In this document: piece after piece, positions 9,601-18,300 of the stretch
Layout of the letters: every line of letters begins with the position of its first letter
Numbering within the stretch: the stretch's first letter is position 1
Assembly: GCA_026770585.1 (NCBI GenBank)
Contig: MU647660.1
Coordinates: forward strand, 58,491-79,035
Reading direction: 5' to 3'
Source: Baffinella frigidus
Lineage: Eukaryota > Cryptophyceae > Cryptomonadales > Baffinellaceae
Length of the DNA: 20,545 nucleotides
The notes under the pieces: model-generated
Database searches by the model: none
What the model was told of the DNA's origin: nothing
What the model saw: only the letters and a program-made list of their open reading frames with translations
Made by a program: the position numbers and the translations under genes

Positions 9601-10076
9601 TTGGCAGAATCCAGGTCCTGGACCGCAGCGTTGACGACGCTGATGAGCAGGTCAGTCATGCCGCCCATCGCAGACACAATCGCCATGGTCGGGATCGCCC
9701 CGTTGCCACGGCCCTTGGATTCCTGGATCAGCAGGTCGCCCACAGTCTTGTACAGCTCGGCGTTGGCGAGCGATGCCCCACCGAACTTGTGCACCTCCCA
9801 GCCGTTCTTGCACGAGGCCGGCATCTTCATTTTACGGAGTGAAAGAGTCGCGCTGCTCTTCATGGCGAACGTGCAGAGCGCGGGGCGCGGGGCGGGGCGG
9901 GCGAGGCTGAGCCCGGCGCGGCCTCCGATTGCCCACGAAGCAGGCAGCTTCGACTGCGCTGCAGAGCGAAGCGCCACGCCGCTCAACGCTGCCGGCGAAA
10001 AGCAGTGAACGCTGCTCAGAGCGGCAACAGCGAGGAGAACTTGGCATAGTCCAAGGCGTTGATTTCCCATCGCCAT
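426..10076 (-). CDS. AK-HSDH: Bifunctional aspartate kinase / homoserine dehydrogenase, plastid-targeted, 19 exons seen, 3' end outside the window
   Basis: The enzyme makes aspartyl phosphate and later reduces aspartate semialdehyde to homoserine, the first and third steps towards threonine and methionine; in algae and plants it acts in the plastid stroma. Exons on the minus strand, high coordinate first: 10076-9132, 8829-8798, 8386-8307, 8068-7977, 7454-7356, 6956-6873, 6368-6258, 5886-5773, 5457-5311, 5043-4987, 4173-4042, 3627-3553, 3291-3190, 2782-2618, 2233-2080, 1764-1676, 1283-1176, 777-715, 479-426. They total 2703 nt and stay in one frame. Visible motifs are KFGGAS and VSAMGGM (kinase), GVPTTLKRSGSDFSATIF (typical of the bifunctional plant and bacterial enzymes), two ACT-like segments and the homoserine dehydrogenase signature DPRDDLSGLDLARK. 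ThrA-type enzymes have about 820 residues; 901 codons are present here including the leader, so about 60 C-terminal residues are missing. The start is the first ATG in frame (10076); a second ATG lies at 10070. Exon edges were set by frame and by fit to the family, so single junctions may be off by a few bases. Confidence 0.95.
749..829. repeat. 48-bp tandem duplication including the exon 18 splice acceptor
   Basis: Plus-strand 749-781 and 797-829 are near-identical copies starting GCCCACTTGTCGTCACTCTT, exactly 48 bp apart. Read on the minus strand each copy carries a CAG acceptor followed by a sequence coding D(L/I)(S/A)KSDDKWA. The inner copy gives the exon 18 start at 777. The outer copy offers an alternative start at 825, which would add 16 in-frame residues with no stop. 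Confidence 0.9.
1336..1620. repeat. Minisatellites in AK-HSDH intron 16
   Basis: Two arrays lie in the 392-nt intron 1284-1675. Positions 1336-1377 hold two copies of a 21-bp GATGGCAAAGCACAGAGGTG unit. Positions 1561-1620 hold four 15-bp copies of GACGCTTCTGGCGGG, differing only in the last base of the last copy. Confidence 0.95.
3004..3141. repeat. 69-bp direct repeat, two copies, in AK-HSDH intron 13
   Basis: The copies start at 3004 and 3073 with CGCGCCACGCGCCCAGAGTC and are almost identical, one differing by a T/C change in the GTAGGTA(T/C)GTACG part. They lie entirely within the intron 2783-3189. A short GGAC/GGAA-rich run follows at 3146-3181. Confidence 0.95.
3643..3770. repeat. 12-bp minisatellite, about 11 copies, in AK-HSDH intron 11
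   Basis: The unit is CACACCCAGGGT, repeated every 12 bp with only two GGGCC variants. It begins 16 bp from exon 12 and fills the first third of the intron 3628-4041. Because 12 is a multiple of 3 it is open in several frames, giving long but meaningless HTQG, PRVT or PGSH repeats. Confidence 0.97.
4300..4536. repeat. 31-bp minisatellite, seven copies, in AK-HSDH intron 10
   Basis: Copies start at 4321, 4352, 4383, 4414, 4445, 4476 and 4507, each opening CCAGGCCGCAACCTAGACAC. Two carry a T-to-C variant (CCCGAG for CCTGAG). A truncated copy precedes at about 4300. The copies abut directly with no unique spacers, so this is not a CRISPR array. It sits in the longest AK-HSDH intron (4174-4986, 813 nt). 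Confidence 0.97.
4884..4958. repeat. Tetranucleotide (GCAG)n microsatellite in AK-HSDH intron 10
   Basis: About 17 copies of GGCA/GCAG, interrupted once by GCAGACAG. The repeat ends some 30 bp before the exon 10 donor. Similar tetranucleotide runs occur at 5101-5124 and 6568-6614. Confidence 0.95.
5220..5295. repeat. GTGGCAGTG-rich short repeats in AK-HSDH intron 9
   Basis: This is a run of GTGTGGC and AGTGGCAGTG variants directly next to the exon 9 donor at 5310, with imperfect period. Confidence 0.7.
5676..5770. repeat. (GGGA)n purine tract in AK-HSDH intron 8
   Basis: A run of roughly 90 purines in repeating GGGA and GGAAG units on the plus strand. In the transcript it is a CU-rich run lying just inside the donor of exon 8 (5773). 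The sequence could form triplex or G-rich structures, but none is shown. Confidence 0.93.
5985..6045. repeat. 7-bp GGTTGCT repeat in AK-HSDH intron 7
   Basis: About six consecutive GTTGCTG units with one TTTCTGG variant, inside the intron 5887-6257. Confidence 0.93.
6568..6616. repeat. (GGCA)n microsatellite in AK-HSDH intron 6
   Basis: About eleven GGCA units in the intron 6369-6872. Same motif as at 4884-4958 and, on the other strand, 12309-12346. Confidence 0.93.
7236..7330. repeat. GAGGC/GAGGCC purine-rich repeat in AK-HSDH intron 5
   Basis: Irregular copies of GAGGCCGAGAGGCAGGAG lie close to the donor of exon 5 (7356). The transcript strand is pyrimidine-rich. Confidence 0.8.
8514..8541. 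repeat. Short degenerate telomere-like repeat in AK-HSDH intron 2
   Basis: Plus strand CTAAACCCTACACCCTAAAC contains about three CCCTAAA/CCCTACA units. It lies in the intron 8387-8797. Confidence 0.75.
8634..8746. repeat. Three copies of a 26-bp core repeat in AK-HSDH intron 2
   Basis: The core CTGACGCGGTGTGACGCACG plus ACAAGG occurs three times between about 8645 and 8740. The first two copies also share a preceding TGTTGATGCGA, giving a 43-bp period; the third copy is shorter. The array lies about 50 bp from exon 2. Confidence 0.93.
9066..9128. repeat. (GA)n/(GT)n microsatellite at the AK-HSDH exon 1 donor
   Basis: GAGAGAGAGAGTGTGTGTGTG runs end directly at the donor GAG|GTCTTTCTCTC, so the intron starts with a CT repeat in the transcript. 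Confidence 0.93.
9132..10076 (-). other. AK-HSDH exon 1: bipartite plastid leader and aspartate kinase N-terminal lobe
   Basis: This exon has 315 codons. Residues 1-25 form a signal-peptide-like segment with the hydrophobic core CQVLLAVAALSSVHC. Phe26 follows directly, as in the ASAF-type cleavage motif of secondary red plastids. Residues 27-90 are rich in Ser, Ala and Arg with few acidic residues, like a transit peptide. The kinase begins near residue 93 with EVHKFGGASLANAE; the lysine and glycine loop bind ATP and aspartate. VSAMGGMTDLL at about 134-144 and VVSGMGEVWSA at about 217-226 are further family motifs. The exon closes with VVVTGFVAITE and the donor GAG|GTCTTT. Confidence 0.93.
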
Positions 10077-10185
10077 GACGCAGGGATCCTCTTGATGAGA
10101 GAGAACGTGAGGACCCGCAAACGAGCTCAGGTTATGAGTTGTTTTTTTCAGGATCCTGTTGGGGTTGGGTGTTACAGCCGGCCTG
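10077..10185. promoter_or_regulatory. 109-bp divergent intergenic region between the AK-HSDH and RqcH start codons
   Basis: The ATG of AK-HSDH (10076, minus) and the first ATG of the RqcH gene (10186, plus) are separated by 109 bp, which must hold both 5' leaders and core promoters unless upstream untranslated exons exist. No TATA box is obvious. A perfect 10-bp palindrome CAGGATCCTG lies at 10149-10158, with a related AGGGATCCTC at 10083-10092. A T7 run followed by CAG at 10142-10150 resembles a splice acceptor, so an intron in the RqcH 5' leader is possible. Confidence 0.6.
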
Positions 10186-10572
10186 ATGCCCCGCTCCCCT
10201 CGCTTCTGGGCGATGGTGCTCACCACGTCGTCACTCTCTGCAGCTGCGACTGCTCCTGCGGCCTTTATGGCTTCGCGGGGTCCCGCCAGAAGGGCTTTCG
10301 GCAGTGCGATTTCGGGTCTCCATCCGAGCTGTCACAGGTTCCGCGGAGGTTCCAGCTCCCCCAGCAGCTCCCAGCTCAGTGGTGCGCTTTTGGGACGAGC
10401 ATCCCGCCCGTTGCAACAGGGAATGCCTTTTTGTCTCGCTATGCAGCAAAAAGAAGGGGCGGCCAAGGGGTTTTCGGATCTGGGGGGGGTGAAGGCTGCC
10501 GAACGAAAGAAGCAGCCGCTCGTCCAGCCTGTGGACTTCACAACGCTCGCCGCAACTGCGGCAGAAATTCAG
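10186..10572 (+). other. RqcH exon 1: bipartite plastid leader and start of NFACT-N
   Basis: MPRSPRFWAMVLTTSSLSAA begins a signal-peptide-like segment ending in ATAPAA, followed by Phe27 (FMASRGPARRAF). A Ser/Gly/Arg-rich transit stretch runs to about residue 100. NFACT-N begins near residue 115 with VDFTTLAATAAEIQ, matching the DG.TL..L..EL start of the family. A later ATG at 10213 would cut away the basic n-region. The exon ends CAG|GTCAGC. Confidence 0.8.
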
Positions 10573-12312
10573 GTCAGCCCCGATCGAATTTGTTTTCGCG
10601 GCCTGCGATCCCTGGCGCAGATGCGTGGGAGGTGTGCACGGTGACAAGGTGTTGGTGTTGTGGCAGGCACTTCTGCCTCTCCGAGTCTCGGGGGCACGCC
10701 AGGCCTCCGCAACGGAAATCACCCTCTGCCTCGGAGAAGAGGGCAGCGGCGCGGAACGCTACTTGCGGCTGTGCTGGAACCGGAAGCTCGCGCACGTGTG
10801 CCTAGTCGACGGCAGCGAGGCGCCCGCCGACGATACTGCCTCCCGCTCGCTATCGACTACCTCCGAGGACCTCCTGCAAGGCCTGCATCTCGTCCGCGCC
10901 CAGGTTCGTTGCCGCCTCCATCCATGTCTCGTCCGGCAGGCATCCCGACATGCTCCTGACGTGGCGTGTATCGAACAGGCGCCCCGACATGCTCCTGACG
11001 TGGCGTGTATCGCTAGCAAGGTTGGTGCGGTCAGGCGCGTGGCTGGCAGCACCTTGCTGGGGTGGCGCGTGGCGTGTGGCTGCTTCGGGAAGCGCCTCAT
11101 GAGGCTGAATCGTTGAATTGATTGACCCTGATCAGGTGCTTGGCTTCTCGCGGGTGCTCCGCCTCGACTTCTCCGACCGGTACCGCCTAAACCTTCAACC
11201 TTGAAACCCTAAACCCTAAACCCTAAAATCACCCGTCTGCAACCACCCTCCTGCCAGCCAGCCACCAAGCCCTGCTGCATGCGTGTGGCGTGCCCGCCCA
11301 ATCGTTGGCGCTCTGACCATCTTTGGCACCTGACTGTCTTGAGCCCCAGCATGACACAAGTCCGGCTCTCCCGCAGCCCCATTGACCGCGTACGGCAGAT
11401 GGGCGTGGCGGCTCCTGACAGCACCGTGCGGTGGGCATCGGGCGTGGCAGAGAGGAGAGAGGCGTGGCCACGGATTCCTGACTGACGGCACCGTGTGGGG
11501 GGCGTGGCGGGCAGATCTCGCACCGCAGTGGACCCTCCGCCGCTGGGGGGCGTCGTGCGCGAGCAGGGGGGCGAGGGCGAGGGGGGTGCTGGGAGGACAG
11601 TGCCGGACGACAGTGAGGAGGAGGACCCCGACGAGGCACCATCTGCCCCCAACTCCCCCCACACCAACCAACCAACACACCAACTGACTGCGCCCAGATT
11701 CTTAGCGTCATGTGTTCCACCACGCCGCCGTGGATTTTCTTCCAGGACTGTCCCTGGGTTTGAGAATTGAGGGCTTCCGCTGTTATGCTCCTCGACCAAG
11801 TTGAGTTGGTGGTTTGGGTTGCAGGCAAGTGAGCAAGCGGTGACCCCTGACCAACGGCGGGCGCAGGTTGAGCCATTCGGCATGGCGGAAGATGTCTTCG
11901 AACAAGACGACGCCCCCCCCCCCGTGGACCAAGACGAGCCGCCCGAGGTCCAATCCCGAGAGGCACATCATCTTGGCCTCACCTGCTTCGTGTGGTGGCC
12001 CAGGCATCACCCTGACGTGACGCTGCGCCAGGGTTCTCTGTGTGGAAGTCAGTCAGCAGCGCCAGCCAGCAAATGGGCCGGATTGAGAGAATGAGGAATA
12101 ATGCAAGGCGTTGGTGGCAGGTGACGGGGCACGTGTACTTCGAAGGTGCGGGGCAGAGCGGTAACGCGCGCCTTGTCCTGGTACCACCCTGTCTTCCCGT
12201 CATCCTGCCAGGTAGCTAGCCCCCTCTGACGAAGATGCAGGCGCAGCACACACAGCACACCCTGGTTCGCGCGGGGAGGCGTCAGCGCGCCCCGCCCCTG
12301 CTTTGTCGCGGG

Positions 12313-12347
<35 letters not shown>

Positions 12348-15300
12348 AGACACCCAGTCTGCCAGCCTGCCTGGGCTGCCGGCACCCGCCACCGCATCCA
12401 GCATCCTCGACTGCGTGCCGCCCACCGTCCCAGGTCTCCAAGAGCTGCAACCTGCCCAGCGCTTCTCCATTCCTCGCCACGTTTGCCCACGCTTCATCCT
12501 GGGCATTTCTCACCATGGTTTGGTAAAATCTCAACAGGGTGAGCAAGCGAGCTCCTGTGTGCCGTGTGTCTTTTTCACGGCTGCTGTTTTGTTGATGTGG
12601 GTGTGTACTACTGAGACATGGGTGGTGGGCAGGTGGGCAACGACAACCGCGTGGTGACCGCCGCCCCGCCGGTCCGTCCCTATCCTGCCCACCACCCCGC
12701 CCAGCGTGGCCCTGCCACCGCCCAACACCCCAACGCTGCTCTGCCCGTGATGCCTATTCCACGTGTGCATCATCTGTGGGTGTCGGGATCTGTGATGTGC
12801 AGAAAAGGTGGAGAGTAACGGAATGGTGGTGGTCGGCACAGGTTGACCGGGCCGGGAACGTGTGGCAACGAATCGGGCGGCGCTACCTCGAGCCGGGCGT
12901 CTCCACTCGCCGCTCGGGCGGGGAAGACGACGAGACAAGCGAGGCGCCGCCTGAGACAGAGGCGGATCACCAGCGGGCTGAACCGACGCTGCTCGAGAAC
13001 CAGGAGGAGTGGGTAGCGCGGGTGCAGAGTGCGCTGGCTCCCACGGGCGAGCCGGCTGGGTCGATCCGGCAGGCGCTTCTCCAGGCCTACCAGGGTCTCT
13101 CTCCGGCCCTGGTCCAGCAGGTGCCCCCTCCTCCGCGCCTCCCGCCTCTTCCCCGCGCCGCGCGCCCCTCCTTCCCGGCCGTCCCCTCTTCCCAGCCCCG
13201 GCGATCCGCCCCAGCCCCGGCGATCCGCCCCCGCCCCTGGCAGCTGGCAGGCCGGCAGTGCCGACGGGGCACTTGTCCGTGCCCCTGACTGGTGCCATAC
13301 CTGCAGTGCTGGGGGCGTGGCAACATAATCGGCACGGTGATGCGCCTTGTGTGCGACACCCTCCAGCGTGCGGACGGGGTGCTCACGAGTGCGTGCAAGC
13401 GTGTGCCTGGGCGTGGAGGCTGAATGGAGCACCTTCTGGATGGGAGGAGCAGATGGTGAGCGCGGCAGGCATTCCCGGATCGGAGCCTCTTGGGTCGCTC
13501 TCTGCTGCCGACTGGGCCAGCCTCAGCCGCATCTGGAAGGTACCCTCTCCGCTAGCCTCCTCCGCATCTCGCTCGCCAGGGCTCACCACCGCTCGGTGTG
13601 CTGCTCGTGAGTCCGACGCAACTGCGCATGGCACTGGCAAGGCAGCAGGCTCCTGGCAGAGCGCGCGCGCCTGCTGCGTCCAGCAACTGCTGCGTCCAGC
13701 CAGCAGGGCTTCTGCCTGCTTCCAGCAGAGCCTGCACCCGCAGTAGCCCCGACGCTAGATGCTTCCCGCCTCTCGACGTCCCAGGAGTGCACCCCCCAGC
13801 ACTCAGGGGAGGGCCTGCCGGAGAGGGCTGATCGCATGCGGACTGCAGGGCGAGTGATGGTGGTGAGTGATTGGGAGTGATGTGGCGGTGGGCGGGTGAG
13901 TGATTGTAAGTGATGCGGTTCTGGGCAGGGGTGGCTATGGGCGCTGGCGGACGGCAACTTCGATGCGGTGATCGAGGGAGACGGGATGCGCTACGCGGTC
14001 GTCCCCTGGCCTTCCCCGCCTGCCGACCTCCTCGGTATCCCCCTCCCTCCCGCCCTGGCTCCCTCCCGGGCAGCGGCAGCCCCGCCCGACACCCGGCCTG
14101 CCTGGTGGTGAATGGCGTGACTGCTCGCGACCGCGCGTCGCGGGGCGCGCGCCGTAGAGAAGCCTCCGAGCTCTGGTGAGCACTGGCGACCGTGATGCGG
14201 GGGTGCCTGCGCTCAACGCTCGCGTGGTGGCCAGGCTCGACCGAGAACAGTGCTGAGAATGAAGACGACGAGAAGTCGGGTGGCGAGGCGCCGCCGGGAG
14301 CTGGGGGCGCGGAGGGGCAGCGCTTCGACTCTGTCTCCGCGTGTGTCAGCGCCTACTACCAGGCCATCGCCGCTCGCCTTGCAGCAAGTTGCGTCGCCAG
14401 GCGCTACTTGTTGCGTCACACGAGGGCCCTCTGGTGCTGCGGTGGGGGCATCTGGCCGTGCACAGATCTGCGCTGAAACTACTGGAATAGATCTGCGCTG
14501 AACGCAGGTTAGGGTCCAAGGTTGTAGTGGCAGCAGAGTGTTGGGAGTGCGTTGCTGCACCGTGTTGCCAGATGCAACTGTTCTCTAGATGACGTGCTGT
14601 CCTTGAGATCACACCGGCTGTGAACAGATGCACCGAAATACGTTTGAATTAATTCCAACGCAAATGCAGGCACTCGCGTTCAGCGAAGCTCACGGCAGGC
14701 TCTGCCAAGAGGTCCCTCCATTTGCATCTTGAAACTGTTGCTGTGCACTTGCACGGCATGAGAGCGTCTGGTGTTCGCCATCTTGGTGGTTGCAAGGTGC
14801 CAGCAATGTGGTTGCAAGCTGCTTGCAATTGGTGGTAGTAAGGTACGTAAGATCGGATGGGTGGTGGCAGGTGGAGGGCGCGATGGGGGGGCAGAGGGCC
14901 AAGATCGCGTCCTTCAAGAAGCGAATCGAAGAAGCCAAAATGGCCGAGAACCTCAAAATTCACGGCGAGGCGCTTCTTGTGAACAAGCATCTTGTCAAGT
15001 ATCGCCCACCGTCTTCCTCTCCCTCTCTCGCTGAGCATGCGACACCATCTCCCTCTCTCGCTGAGCATGCGACATTGCCCTCGCCCACCCCTCTCCCTCT
15101 CTCGCTGAGCATGCGACATTGCCCTCCCTCTCTCGCTGAGCATGCGACATTGCCCTCGCCCACCACATGTATATCTGTATCTCGGAAATGTCGTGCACTC
15201 TCCTGGTTTAGGGTTGAGGGTTGAGGGTGCACCAGGAGGCAGGAGGCAGGAGGCAGGTGGCAGGTGGCAGGCGCAGGCTGGCGGGGGGCAACAAGTGATT

Positions 15301-18300
15301 TCGAATGCGTGCTTTCCAGGCCCGGGGCCTCTCACGTCTCGCTTCCTGACTACGCTTCGCTCAAGGAGGTTCGTGCATCTTCCCATCATCCCCTCTGGGA
15401 TGGAGTGTCGGCCTTGTTCGTGGGCATGTGTTTTCTTGTGTGCGAGTGGCAAAGATTGTCGCGGACTTTGATCGGGTTCGCTGGAGCGTAATGGCAGATG
15501 CGACAGGCCATGACATGATACCCGCATTGGCACGCGATGGTGTCTGGTGTTGCCCAAGATAGGCGCCAAGATGGTGGGCGAGCACGCGCTTGCGCAGGCG
15601 GTGCGCACGTGCTCGCAGGGGTGGTCAGGTCAGTGCACGCGTGTCGCCGCAGGGGGGGTGCGAGAGTGCACACGTGTGACCCATCTGTGGTGTGCAGGGG
15701 GATGATGAGGTGCCAATGATGGAGTTTGACATCGACCCGATGCTCTCGGCGGCCGACAATGCCGCGCTCTTCTTCAAACGCTTCAAGAAACTGGTCCGCC
15801 TCGCCCCCCTCACCTGCAGTCCTCCTCGCCCAGCACCCCTCCTAGGCAGTCATGCGCACGCACTAGGCAGTGATGCGCACGCACGTGCGTGCACTGGCGC
15901 CAGTGCTAGCCCCCGCCCGGCTCCTTCTGCCAACCAGCAACCCTCGCCACCCAGCATACCGCCGCCCACTAGACCCAGGCAGGACTCTGCTCTGGAGCCC
16001 GAGAGGGTGCTGGCCCCATCTCGGAGGTGGGGGCGCTTGGCAGGTGACGCGGCCTGCATCGTGTGAGAGGCGCTTGCTGCGCGGGGCGTTGACGCGGGGT
16101 GTGCGCACCTCACCAGACAGTCACAGGAGCGCATCTGTGCTGGCGACAGAGTGCGCCTGCCCGGGTCTGCGCCCTGCCTCTCGAGCGTTGCTGACAGGGT
16201 GCGTGTGGTGCTCAGGTGAGACAAGACACCGCGTCCGAGAGGCTTCTCGTGGAGGCAACCAAAGCTCTCACCGACCTCATCCAGGTGCCGCAACCCCCTT
16301 ATCTCCCTCTTCCGAGGCGGGCCCGTCCTCTGGCAGCATCCCCTGCCACGCTATCCCTCACGCTCGCTCTCTTGATACCTCGCATCACCTCGCTGCATGG
16401 CCCTATGTGGCGCAGAAAGTGCTTTCTTGCAAGCAAGCAGGCGCAGGGAGCCTGCTTTTCTGTCGGAAAATGCACTTGGTGGTGTTCCTGACGCGGCAAG
16501 CACGTGGCGCAACCGAAAGCAAAAATACTGTTTCTGCAGATCCTTTCCACGGATGGGCGAGGTGTTCGCCTATATTGGGAGCATTTAAAACCTCAAGGAC
16601 CTCAAGGTGGCGCGTGGGTGGTTGGTGGCGAGCAGGCGCAGGGGGCACTGTCGAATGTGCCGCGGGCGGACGGGCCTGCGCGCGCCCTGGCTGCCCTGCG
16701 CACCATGGAAGAGTCGCTCGTGGCGAGAGGGCTTGTCAAGCGCCGCGCGGACGACGATGCTGAGCAGGTACCTCTCCCCCTCTCCCCCTCTCCCCCTCTC
16801 CCCCTCTCCCCCTGCTAGCTACCGCGCCGTGGCCCTGCTAGCCACCGCCCCGTTCGCGGCAGGTTGGTTGCCGCCCTGCTGTCTGCCTCGCGCCTGCCCT
16901 GTCCCGTCCGCCTCCCGGTGAGCCCTTCCCGCCTCGTGTCCGCTTTCCGCTGGGCGGCGCGCGACGTGGTTGGCAGCGGAAGTGTTCCGCCGCGTTGGGA
17001 AGTGGGAAGTGCTGCGCCGCGTCGGGGGCGTGTCCTGCGCCGCGTTGGGGCCGTGTCCTGGCTGCGTGCGGCTGCGTGCGCTGCTTGGTGCTCACGCTGC
17101 GTGCGCTGCTTGGTGCTCACTGCGAGTGCGCGCTTGGTGCTCACTGCGAGTGCGCGCTGCCTTCTGAGTTCTGCGAGTGGGGGGGGCGTGGTGCTCTGTG
17201 TTGGGTGCTGGCCTGCTGGGTACTGAGTGGGGGGTGGTGTGGGCGTGCTGAGTGGAGGGCGTGCACTCTTGCAGGCGCAGGAGAAGGCGCGCGCGGTAGG
17301 GCTGGAGAAGGCCCGCTCTAGCGGGAAACGCAAGATCAAGGTTTCGACCTCTCTCTCTCTCTCTATCTCTGTCTCTCTCGTTATCTCTCTCCTTCCCCGA
17401 TTTGGCTGCCCCAAACCCCGCATGCGCTCCTGCTGGGTGCAAGGGCGCTCTCGCTGGTGCAAGGCCTCTGCGTTTTCTGGCAAGAAGGAGAGGAGGTCTT
17501 CTGCTGCGGCTGAGTCTCAGCCTCTGTCTGCCTCTGCCACCGTCCGGACGTGAGATGGCAAAAGGATTCTCATTCTCTCATGCTGACTGACTGTCTGCAT
17601 TTTTCTTTTTTGCCCAGGTCCCCTCTGCTATATCTCTTGTGAATAGGGGGCATGATGAGCACGGCTAGGTAGATATAAGGCGTGCCGTTGTTTGTTGCTG
17701 AGCACGGTGATGCAGTCGGTGAAGCCTGGTGGAGCAAGCAGGTGCGGGGGCGAGGAAAGGTTCCAGAGTTCTTGCGCTTCAAGACCCCGTCGGGACTAGA
17801 GGTGTGTTCCCGTCTCGATGACTAGAGGTGTGTTCCCGATGAGAGCTTGGCTCGATGAGAGCGTGGCGCGAGAGTGGCGCGGTGCCCAACGCAGGCCGAG
17901 AGGGATGCACCTCTCTCGCTCGCTCGCTCGCTCGCTCGCTCGCTCGCTCGCTCGCTCTCTCTCTCTCTGCTAGCAGGGGGCGAGAGTGGGCTGGCGCCGA
18001 AAGCAGGAGGCGTCTCCGCGCCACTATTCTGGACGTGCAGCTGTCCACCACGGAGGCGGGCCGGGGGAGCAACCGCTCCAGCAGTCAAGGGCGCATCGCT
18101 GCCAGGCGCTGCGCTCTTTTTCGGCGTGCTGCCGTGTCACCCGGCCACCTTCCTGAACCGCAAAGAGGCAGGCAACGGGCGTCGGCTGGCGGGTGGTGGC
18201 GGCTGATTGGCTGGACGGGTCTGGGTGGTATGGCTGATGGTCTGGGTGGCGCTGGTTGGTGACTGATGGTCTGGGTGGCCCTGGGTGGTGGTGGCGGCTG

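Larger units (their letters stand above)
10667..12517 (+). other. RqcH exons 2-5: NFACT-N domain
   Basis: Exon 2 (10667-10903) codes ALLPLRVSGARQASATEITL, then ERYLRLCWNRKLAHVCLVDG, fitting the nucleic-acid-binding strands of NFACT-N (LTLR..., LLLS.HP..ARI.LT). Exon 3 (11867-11947) codes VEPFGMAEDVFEQDDAPPP and an acidic tail. Exon 4 (12121-12180) codes VTGHVYFEGAGQSGNARLVL. Exon 5 (12434-12517) codes VSKSCNLPSASPFLATFAHA, ending SSWAFLTM. Exons 3-5 are assigned because their phases agree and their order fits the expected strand-LVLE-GRxSN pattern, but similarity is weak. Exon 3 contains a run of 11 C (11913-11923) that must be read exactly for the frame to hold. Confidence 0.6.
14235..17340 (+). 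other. RqcH exons 9-15: coiled-coil M region
   Basis: Exon 9 (14235-14392) has an acidic linker, then RFDSVSACVSAYYQAIAARL, where bacterial members have SV...LD.YY. Exon 10 (14871-14998) has IASFKKRIEEAKMAENLKIH, then GEALLVNKHLV, the GELLLAN(L/K)H turn. Exon 11 (15320-15368) gives PGASHVSLPDYASLKE. Exon 12 (15698-15793) gives FDIDPMLSAADNAALFFKRF, the DP.LSP.ENA..YFKRY motif. Exon 13 (16216-16284), exon 14 (16642-16767, with ALRTMEESLVARGLVKRR) and exon 15 (17275-17340, basic) complete the returning helix. The first helix is shorter than in bacteria, so a small exon between 14393 and 14870 may have been missed. Exon 10 could also start at 14895, and exon 15 at 17281. Confidence 0.88.

Noticed and set aside
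9036-9842. Long plus-strand open frame (268 codons) opposite AK-HSDH exon 1
   Set aside because: It is antisense to a well-supported kinase exon, and its translation is Arg/His-rich with no domain; it is a shadow caused by GC-rich codon use.
11783-12010. Minus-strand frame with CLSGLDLGRLVLVHGGGG, resembling the LSGLDLARK motif
   Set aside because: The likeness is limited to a few residues, and the GGGG comes from the poly-C run; the plus strand fits RqcH exon 3.
14464-14520. AGATCTGCGCTGAA direct repeat, considered as a small RNA or tRNA remnant
   Set aside because: No cloverleaf or conserved RNA sequence could be formed around it; it is simply a 14-bp repeat inside RqcH intron 9.
16504-16641. 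Upstream extension of RqcH exon 14 from the CAG at 16538 (ILSTDGRGVRLYWEHLKPQG and more)
   Set aside because: It is in phase and open, but the added 34 residues have no counterpart in the family; the acceptor at 16641 gives the usual spacing. It could still be used as an alternative.
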